Source: Helopsaltes ochotensis
Lineage: Eukaryota > Chordata > Aves > Passeriformes > Locustellidae
Reading direction: 5' to 3'
DNA: 64,000 bases
Assembly (NCBI GenBank): GCA_013400155.1
Contig: VXBM01000420.1
Span: 62,001 to 126,000 of the forward strand
The notes beneath the pieces are model-generated. The model saw nothing but the letters and a program-made list of their open reading frames with translations. It was not told where the DNA came from and ran no database searches. The position numbers and the translations under genes are program-made. Shown here piece by piece: positions 59,501 to 64,000 of the stretch (positions are counted from its first letter, which is position 1; every line of letters begins with the position of its first letter).

Positions 59501-61964
59501 GAATCAAAAAAAGGAAAAAAACAAAACAAACAAAATAAAAGTTAAAAAAAAACACAAACAAAAAAATTAAAACCAACCAAACAAAAAAACCCCAAGCCAC
59601 CACAAAACCACCACAAAGCCACCCCAACACCACCACCAATAAAGAAACACAAACCAAGACACTACCATGTGCACTACGCCTGGATTTCATATCATTCTTT
59701 GTTTATTATTAACTTGCTCTATCCATTGGAGTCTCTACAACCACTCTGGACAATCTGTGTCCAGTCACCCTTGCAGTAAAAAAAGTGCCTATTGTCAGAG
59801 CTTCATTATGCTTTGTGCCAATTGCCTCTGATCCTGTCACTGAGCCCTGTCTTCTTTACACTCCTCCTACAGATATCCATTCTGTTATCATAAATATGTT
59901 GTAAATACAGTATAATGCCAGCCTAAACCGATCTGACATTAGCACATTTAGAAAACATCCATCATAGTCAATATTGGGAAATGTGGCCTATGCTTTGGAA
60001 TTTTTCAACCAGATAGTTGGCCCACTTCTGGGCCAAGAAGTACTGCTTTGTCAAAACTGAAATTTTTCATGAGAATTCTCATGTTTTACCAAAGACAAAA
60101 TAACTCTGGTCAAAATATGAAGAATGAAAAGAATATGAAAAAAAGACAATAGTACTTCCAGATGTTATGCAAGAAAAATCTCTCCCAAACTGTCTTGCTG
60201 TTCCATTGTGTATAAACAATTAAATGTTCACTGGACTAGAAAAGGACAAAGTGTGATGGTCCAGAAGACTAGCTCAGACTACATGTTATTCCTGCTAAAA
60301 AGTACAGACAGTTGCCCATAATATGCTGAGGAAATATCTTGACTAAAAAGCTCTTGGGTTTCTCATTATATGGCATAGGAACACTGCATTACAATTCAAA
60401 TATTCCATGTCAAAAATCGTAGAATCATAGAGTGGTTTGGGATGGAAGGAGCCTTAAAGATCATTTTTATTGGGAGATCCTATTGCTCTTAGCAGTTAAT
60501 GGGAAGGTCTAAATCAGGTGGAACCAGACCCTTTGAAGCATGCAGGGATAGGATGAGAGGCAAAAAACATGAGAGAATTCCAATTATTTATATGGAAAAT
60601 AGATTTTTAGAATGGAAGTGCTCTAACAGTAAAACAGATATCTCAGAAAGGTTGTGGAATCTCTGTCCTTAAGGATATAGCTGCTCAGCTGTACAAGATC
60701 ATGGGGCAACGTAACTTAATTGGCACTGATTTGATCAGGAGTTTGGGCTTGTTGACCAAAGGTGTTACCTGGCTTCCTTCTATTGCTGAACATAAGATTA
60801 TTCCTTTATAAAAACTTAGGCAAAGCATTGATAGAAGCACACATAAAGCATTTATGCTTTGTAAAGTATATTACAGCTTTACTTTGGCAGCATCTAAAGG
60901 CCCCAGCATGAGTGGTGTCTGTCTCAAACACCCAAAGGTGATAGTCACAACTCTAGAGAGAATATAGAGTTTGGACTAGTTGACTTTCCCATGTCCATTC
61001 TATTCTAAATGGATGACATTATCCACACAAGCTATGATATAGTATCAAAGCATACCTTGCAGAGATAACTGCAGCACAAAGCAATTACACGTGAATTGTG
61101 TAAAAATAACCTGTGAAGCCAACTCTGTCCATTCATCAAGGTGACCTGAATTGATGTGACTGTACTAGCACAACACTAAGTTTTAATTAACTTTGAATAA
61201 TTTTTAATACAGCTCTGCCCCACTTTCAAAACATAGACAAGTATATTTCTTTCGATTACCTTGCTGCGTTGCACAATTGAGAAAAACAGCTATTCAGAAG
61301 TGCACAGTTAGTACAGGAACCCTGCATGGAGTGTTATAGAACAGCACACAGACATGAGGATACACAAAGCTGGAGACCCTGATCCTCAACAATATGTATT
61401 GACCAGAAGTATAATTAGTTTTTACAGTTTGAATGCCAAAATTATTCCTTCATAAAGGTCTAAAAGTTCTCCAGACTAATAAATACAATAACATGGAGTT
61501 TTTTATGTTTTGAAAATAAATATCTTCTGCTTTACACTTACACTATGCTGTTTACTTTACACAGACACCGAATGTCATTAAAATGCTAAGAGAAAGTGCA
61601 AAAGTAAACACCCACGCAGAAAATATAAAAATTCACAGAAGAGAAAGTTAAAGTACCTCAATGTCATATGTTGTAAATTCTAGTACATCAATAATCAAGA
61701 GCTTTGATGACACATTTGTTTCAACATTGCCTTTTTCAAAGCTTAATCATTAGACGCGTACATTAGCTAGAAAATTAAAGTATTACTTACTGTTCTACTC
61801 TGCATCCTCACTTTAATCTAAAATACCCTAAAAGAGTAACAGTATAAAGCATGTGACCTACTTACTGCAGTTTGCCTGGCTGTTTCTCATCTCACAGGGA
61901 GAAGCTCCACATGGATCAGGGCAGGAAGAGCACCTCTGGTCTCCCTCCTGACAGAGGGTTTGAT
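23391..61964 (-). CDS. CORIN: CORIN, atrial natriuretic peptide-converting serine protease, 3' part (13 coding exons)
   Basis: Type II transmembrane protease, chiefly of heart muscle cells, that cleaves pro-ANP to active ANP and so lowers blood pressure. Exons in gene order: 61866-61964, 57645-57876, 53496-53641, 52677-52784, 48035-48148, 45486-45596, 44654-44783, 33509-33631, 30605-30654, 28997-29171, 25652-25923, 24023-24156 and 23391-23573. They join without frame break into 625 residues (first residue split) and a TAA. Order of domains by residue: linker 1-33, Frizzled 2 about 34-160, LDLR6 about 160-195, LDLR7 196-233, LDLR8 234-270, SRCR about 271-371, protease 385-625. Activation site is SKR|ILGG. 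Catalytic His426, Asp475 and Ser568 have the same spacing as human His843, Asp892 and Ser985. The cytoplasmic tail, membrane anchor, Frizzled 1 and LDLR1-5 are encoded beyond 64,000. Confidence 0.97.
23574..24022 (-). other. CORIN: CORIN intron, 449 bp
   Basis: No element seen apart from splice sites (donor gtaggc). Confidence 0.8.
24023..24156 (-). CDS. CORIN: CORIN protease exon with S1-pocket aspartate
   Basis: Encodes PFKLQEGEVRIISLEQCQ through AGYESGTVDSCM. The Asp six residues before the catalytic Ser (VDSCMGDS) sets trypsin-like specificity for Arg/Lys. The first residue, Met, is split A+TG. Confidence 0.97.
24157..25651 (-). other. CORIN: CORIN intron, 1.5 kb
   Basis: Plain AT-rich intron; no recognised repeat. 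Confidence 0.8.
25652..25923 (-). CDS. CORIN: CORIN protease exon with catalytic aspartate
   Basis: Encodes REN AAVWKVVLGINN, TIILHPRYNRAVVDYDISIV, and CYITGWGHMGNK. The Asp of DYDIS is the catalytic one. N-glycosylation sequon NETS is present. The acceptor caaag at 25924-25928 gives GREN; a second AG a few bases inside would not fit frame and length. Confidence 0.97.
25924..28996 (-). other. CORIN: CORIN intron, 3.1 kb
   Basis: AT-rich; I see no transposon fragment. The GC content climbs over the last 100 bp before the next exon. Confidence 0.8.
28890..29290. other. GC-rich, CpG-containing island around a CORIN exon
   Basis: About 400 bp with many CpG inside otherwise AT-rich introns. It extends beyond the exon on both sides. 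No TATA box or known promoter motif is evident, so a promoter role is open. Confidence 0.6.
28997..29171 (-). CDS. CORIN: CORIN exon with activation site and catalytic histidine
   Basis: Encodes CGRRPAARMSKRILGGRTSR, WPWQCSL and VLTVAHCFEG. Cleavage after SKR releases ILGG, the new N-terminus of the active protease (human Arg801). The Cys of DCGRRP holds the chain to the catalytic domain in this family. Exon is far richer in GC than its surroundings. Confidence 0.97.
29172..30604 (-). other. CORIN: CORIN intron, 1.4 kb
   Basis: No repeat recognised. Begins (gene order) with donor gtaagt. Confidence 0.8.
30605..30654 (-). CDS. CORIN: CORIN small exon, end of SRCR domain
   Basis: A 50-nt exon giving GQTCQSRSKVALFCTKD. 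The acceptor ATTTAG (30655-30656) keeps frame with the preceding exon. A second AG four bases on (30651-30652) would shift frame. Confidence 0.93.
30655..33508 (-). other. CORIN: CORIN intron, 2.9 kb
   Basis: No repeat or RNA gene recognised. Confidence 0.8.
33509..33631 (-). CDS. CORIN: CORIN SRCR exon
   Basis: Encodes GPSKTEIVIENEQMQDQKWL and NLHSDWKNKN, ending ASTLHALLVN G. It holds an NAS glycosylation sequon. Acceptor gtttcag, donor gtaagt. Confidence 0.94.
36130..36695 (+). mobile_element. diverged CR1 LINE fragment
   Basis: Carries CR1-like GTGTGCAGTTTTGAGG at the left, GAAGCAGCCCTGGAACAGAG, and AAGGACTAGATGTTCTCCAG at the right. Old and gapped. It contains a local repeat of ACTACTTAG...AGTTAAAACAT (36331-36389). 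Confidence 0.65.
36820..36890 (-). mobile_element. CR1 3'-end fragment
   Basis: GAATCACAGAAAAAATTAGG, then TTGGAAAGAGCTCCGAGATC and AAATCCAACC, reverse of a CR1 3' end. It may extend to about 37050 in degraded form. Confidence 0.7.
38242..38828 (+). mobile_element. solo LTR of an avian ERVL-type endogenous retrovirus
   Basis: Starts TGCTGGTTCTGGCTGGGATG and ends near GGCATTAAACCACA, both known ends of a widespread avian ERVL LTR. It has a polyadenylation signal ATTAAA at 38703-38708 followed by CTCTCTTTATCTCAACCCA. The usual TATA box is degraded. No internal retroviral genes lie on either side, so it is a solo LTR. I could not confirm a target-site duplication. Confidence 0.85.
39640..39800 (-). 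mobile_element. CR1 LINE fragment
   Basis: Contains GGTGTGTCTACCATTTCTCT, GGGTAACCTGTTCCAGTGTT and TCACCATCCTCATTG, the reverse complement of the CR1 3' region. Confidence 0.85.
40072..40185 (-). mobile_element. CR1 3'-end fragment
   Basis: AATCACAGAATGGTTGGGCT, TGGAAGGAACCCCTGGAGGT and ACCCAGAAGCACATT match an inverted CR1 end. Confidence 0.85.
40214..40235 (+). repeat. poly-A run
   Basis: 22 A in a row (T on the CORIN sense strand), followed by gagagaaaa. Confidence 0.9.
42722..43332 (+). mobile_element. CR1 LINE, end of ORF2 and 3' UTR
   Basis: Longest CR1 piece here. Broken ORF2 end is visible as LEYCVQFW and KKDIKL. Further right are GGCACTGGAACAGGCTCCCC, TTCAAGAAGCATTTGGACAA and CCCTTCCAACTC, ending TATTCTACTATTCTG. 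Frameshifts make it non-functional. Confidence 0.9.
44654..44783 (-). CDS. CORIN: CORIN SRCR first exon
   Basis: Encodes TLSKNTNSLMLLTVHRSAAD, then NHVCADEWQENLSQLACNQM and GLG. The cysteine pair and LACNQMGLG are typical of SRCR domains. Begins in a split Val (G+TT) and ends with donor gtaagg. Confidence 0.95.
44784..45485 (-). other. CORIN: CORIN intron, 702 bp
   Basis: Nothing recognised. Confidence 0.8.
45486..45596 (-). CDS. CORIN: CORIN LDLR repeat 8 exon
   Basis: Encodes FCEESELECANHECVPRELW, then CDGQADCSDSSDEWDC. It has six cysteines and the acidic C-D-G...D-C-x-D-x-S-D-E calcium site of an LDL receptor class A repeat. One repeat per exon, phase 1 borders. Confidence 0.97.
45597..48034 (-). 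other. CORIN: CORIN intron, 2.4 kb
   Basis: Contains an A-rich, purine-rich stretch near 47740-47800. No transposon recognised. Confidence 0.8.
48035..48148 (-). CDS. CORIN: CORIN LDLR repeat 7 exon
   Basis: Encodes GCRERGLWECPSKKLCIKHT, then CDGFPDCPDMMDEKNC. LDL receptor class A repeat. The terminal serine codon is split T+CA. Confidence 0.96.
48530..48576. repeat. 22-bp inverted repeat with 3-nt loop, one mismatch
   Basis: Arms 48530-48551 (starts gcttttatagg) and 48555-48576 (ends cctataaaagc) are reverse complements at 21 of 22 positions. A further partial copy of the arm (cctataaaa at about 48517) sits to the left, so two alternative stems can form. Confidence 0.85.
48975..49614 (+). 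mobile_element. probable endogenous retrovirus LTR
   Basis: Looks like a retroviral LTR in plus orientation: TG near 48975, a TATA-like gatataatg near 49236, a polyadenylation signal ATTAAA at 49556-49561, then TCTCTCACTGGTTTTGC and CA near 49614. No retroviral genes adjoin it. The family is not identified and the ends are approximate. It contains the 121-bp duplication around the N. Confidence 0.6.
49270..49512 (+). repeat. exact 121-bp direct repeat flanking a single N
   Basis: 49270-49390 and 49392-49512 are identical base for base; the only N in the window (49391) lies between them. Both start CCCTTACCCACTGG and end GTGTCAGTTTG. Confidence 0.95.
52677..52784 (-). CDS. CORIN: CORIN LDLR repeat 6 exon
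   Basis: Encodes CSPSHFKCRSGRCVLASRRC, then DGQADCEDDSDEDSC. LDL receptor class A repeat with intact calcium site. Donor gtaaat is less usual but in frame. Confidence 0.96.
52785..53495 (-). other. CORIN: CORIN intron, 711 bp
   Basis: Has a run of 17 A at 53137-53153 (plus strand). Nothing else noted. Confidence 0.8.
53496..53641 (-). CDS. CORIN: CORIN Frizzled domain 2, last exon
   Basis: Encodes TLCVQSKERCEAVLGIVGLQ, WPEDTDCTQFP and the end TCLTPDEDVE. It closes the cysteine-rich domain. The first Arg and last Glu are split codons. Confidence 0.96.
54171..54214 (-). pseudogene. duplicated 3' end of a CORIN Frizzled exon, with donor
   Basis: 54171-54205 is identical over 35 bases to 53492-53526, the last part of the Frizzled 2 exon and its splice donor; similarity fades by about 54214. 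On the minus strand it still reads TCLTPDEDVE and then G|GTAT. A possible acceptor (ggccag) lies just before it. Confidence 0.8.
56081..56146 (+). mobile_element. short CR1 3'-end fragment
   Basis: GAAGTTGGACCAGATGATTT, then CCAAAGGTTACTATCAA and ATTATTCTGTG resemble a CR1 end. Confidence 0.6.
57100..57570 (+). mobile_element. CR1 LINE reverse transcriptase fragment
   Basis: Broken reading frames give VHWVKNWLKG, KFADDTKL (the RT active-site FADD near 57331) and MKFNKNKCLILHLGW, in the order of CR1 ORF2. Several frameshifts; not functional. Confidence 0.9.
57645..57876 (-). CDS. CORIN: CORIN Frizzled domain 2, first exon
   Basis: Encodes QCEPITLELCMNLPYNYTYY, SWESSLFPALVQTNCYKYLM, and TILVPKCDPHTNQRIPPCR. 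Typical Frizzled cysteine-rich domain; NYT sequon. The first Ser is split A+GT and the last Arg AG+G. Confidence 0.97.
59505..59660 (+). repeat. A/C-rich low-complexity tract
   Basis: Nearly free of G and T on plus: AAAC and ACAAA units, then CCACCACAAAACC-like units. On the CORIN sense strand it is T/G-rich, like the tracts in ATP10D. Confidence 0.9.
59725..59885 (-). mobile_element. CR1 LINE fragment
   Basis: TCTCTACAACCACTCTGGAC, CAGTCACCCTTGCAGTAAAA and GTGCCAATTGCCTCTGATCC match the reversed CR1 3' region. Confidence 0.75.
60415..60480 (-). mobile_element. CR1 3'-end fragment
   Basis: CGTAGAATCATAGAGTGGTT, then GGATGGAAGGAGCC and TTAAAGATCA, reverse of the CR1 end. Confidence 0.85.
61866..61964 (-). 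CDS. CORIN: CORIN cysteine-rich linker exon before Frizzled 2
   Basis: Encodes QTLCQEGDQRCSSCPDPCGA, then SPCEMRNSQANC. Position and frame place it between LDLR repeat 5 and Frizzled 2. Acceptor ccttcag, donor gtaagt. Confidence 0.92.
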
Positions 61965-64000
61965 CTGAAGGAAATAGAAATGTACTTTTCAAATTATTTA
62001 CCAGACAAATTAAAATGACTGGAGTCATTCTCATCATGAGAAAATACAGTGCTTATATAAAAATAAAGCATTTCCTTTACATATTCCAGTAAGTACCCAA
62101 AAGAACTTCAAGTGCAGTAAGGAATAAAAGTGTGCTGCACTTCAGTTCTCACTTTTCTTACCCCTCTATTCAATATAAAAAATTGTATCCCTGTTTCTGA
62201 ATGAGAGGCATGGATTTCAGAAAGACATTTACCATGAAGAATATGAAAAGTCATGCAAATCACATTTCAAAAAGAACAATAGATCCTAGCTGAAAGAGAA
62301 CACTGTCTGGGAGTTATTCTTCAATGCCATTCAGTTGATCTGCTTCTCATTTTATGATTGCTTTGCTTGACAATAAAAGACATCCTAAAGAAAGGTCAGA
62401 GATGAAGCATAATCTTCCTCCTTTGACAGCTTAAAAAACAAACAACTACAGAAAAAAAATCCAAAAATGCTATGATGGTCCTAATGACGGACTTCAGAAT
62501 AAATAAAACCAGCACTTCATCAAAAGTTTCTGAACTACTTGGGTAGTTTCTTTATCTGACAAATCCCTGGACTTCTCTCTCTCATAGTTGTGATAGTGCC
62601 CTTCCAAACCATTAAATTCTCTCTTCCATGTGCAAAATCAGTAATTGAATTTAATATTCTGTAAGGAGAGACTAAATAGATGATGTTTATCATCTTATCC
62701 TGTTTAAAATAGCCTATTGCCCTGATTGCTTAGTGTTTGTATTGCACTACTGGCCATGAACATTAATCATTCATCCCTCCATTGGACATACAGAAGGTGC
62801 TGTAGAAAGATCTAGTTTCAATAACCTTGACAACAATCTTGTCTAAAGGAACTGATGATTTAGTCATATCTATCACAATTATATGGATTTACTTCCATTC
62901 ATACATGTTATCTATTGAAGCAATAGAGATAATTTCTTTGCTATAGCAATTGACCATCTTATTTCACAGCTGCATCTGATTGCAAAGTGGAATTTGAAAA
63001 ACAGAAACAGCCTTTTGACTTCTAAAGCTATCCCAAATACTTAACATTAAAACTATTTTTAAAGTTTGCTCCAACTCCTTGCTATCCTTTATAAAACCCT
63101 GTGCTACAATGTAGATTCTTTTGATCCTAGCACAAATAATGCTGAATTTCTACAAACACATTGTACCCTGTCTTTTGAAGAGACCACAGAAACTCCTAGT
63201 ACTCGTAATTGTGAGTACATCTATATTAGATTTCTATTGCCACAAAATGAATGGGAGCACTACTTAAGAGACAGATGCTATACCTTAAATTTCCTTAAGA
63301 TAGGTAGTGAAGGAGACCGCTTTTCTCATCCAGATAGAGATGAAGCAACAGCCATTTGTAATCTCTGAATGTAAATACTTGTACTAGGACACAAGATCCC
63401 TGTATCCTTTTATAGGCATGGGGAAGTCTCTACACCTTGACCTCACATTTCTATGCTGATTTGACATATTTACTGTGTTTGTAACAAAACCAATACTCTG
63501 GACTGCATTAGCCCTGACTTCACTGACTCTATGACAGACATATCCAAATTTTTTTTATTTGATTGGTAGCGCAGAAAAGTCTTTGTACACGTGATGCTAC
63601 GTATACTGTGTAATACTACATGTGATACTGTGTAATACTACATTTTTGCTGGAAACAACAAAATATGTAAGAAATACAATAGTAAGTTACAAACAACAAT
63701 TCTGCCTTGCTTTCACATGGACTTTGCAAGGAACTAAAGATGAATGAAATCTAAATTCTGCCAACATATTCCCATGCAAATTAGGATGAATGGGAAATGG
63801 TTGCCGAAAGAAAGAATTTTGCTCTATGCAGTATTGCAAAATACTGGACAGAACTTTTGCACATTGAAGAATTAATAATAAAACTAGAAAAATATTTGTA
63901 TTTAAAAGTTCTGCAGTTTAATGCCAAGCGGAAAGATCTTTCATCATGTAGTGAGATCACTGAATATATAATTATCACCCCATACTACTGCTTGAATATT
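61965..64000 (-). other. CORIN: CORIN intron, runs out of the window
   Basis: No exon for LDLR repeat 5 or earlier was found. Holds a 22-bp tandem repeat at 63600-63643. Confidence 0.75.
63600..63643. repeat. 22-bp tandem repeat, two copies
   Basis: Both copies contain ATACTGTGTAATACTACAT, at 63603 and 63625. Confidence 0.85.

Larger units (their letters stand above)
57877..61865 (-). other. CORIN: CORIN intron, 4 kb
   Basis: Contains a possible worn CR1 piece near 58280-58380, an A/C-rich tract at 59505-59660 and CR1 fragments at 59725 and 60415. Nothing coding. Confidence 0.8.

Noticed and set aside
1..64000. CRISPR arrays, operons, prophage, tRNA or rRNA genes
   Set aside because: Spliced vertebrate genes and CR1/ERV repeats fill the window; no spaced direct-repeat array or cloverleaf was seen by eye.

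Overview
This is a 64 kb piece of a vertebrate nuclear genome, almost certainly a bird. Two large spliced genes lie tail to tail in AT-rich introns. The interspersed repeats are avian: many CR1 LINE fragments, several ending in the typical 3' motif, plus an ERVL-type solo LTR of a kind common in birds. I cannot name the species. A songbird or other neoavian is plausible but not shown.

Positions 1 to about 17,350 (+ strand) hold the 3' two thirds of ATP10D, a class 5 P4-ATPase (lipid flippase heavy chain). Thirteen exons were joined by reading frame and splice sites. They keep one open frame of 888 codons including the stop, from the cytoplasmic N/P domains through the last membrane helices to the C-terminus. 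The promoter, the first membrane helices and the DKTGT phosphorylation site lie upstream, outside the window.

Positions about 22,200 to 64,000 (- strand) hold the 3' part of CORIN, the type II transmembrane serine protease that activates pro-ANP. Thirteen exons encode 625 residues: a linker after LDLR repeat 5, Frizzled domain 2, LDLR repeats 6-8, the SRCR domain and the complete trypsin-like protease with stop codon. Every junction keeps frame. The spacing of the catalytic residues equals that of human CORIN. The 5' exons lie beyond position 64,000.

The roughly 5-7 kb between the two stop codons holds both 3' UTRs and no further gene I can support. ATP10D and CORIN are also neighbours in human (4p12), which supports the paralogue call. 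The two proteins are not known to act in one pathway; ATP10D flips glucosylceramide-type lipids and CORIN processes natriuretic peptide.

I found no new multi-gene system. The points worth a second look are: (1) a likely upstream ATP10D exon at 61-164 that is out of frame by one base; (2) a perfect 22-bp hairpin at 5718-5781 and a near-perfect one at 48530-48576; (3) a copy of the end of a CORIN exon, with its splice donor, 0.68 kb upstream in the intron; (4) an exact 121-bp duplication around a single N, most likely an assembly artefact; (5) low-complexity tracts that are G/T-rich on the transcribed gene's sense strand.
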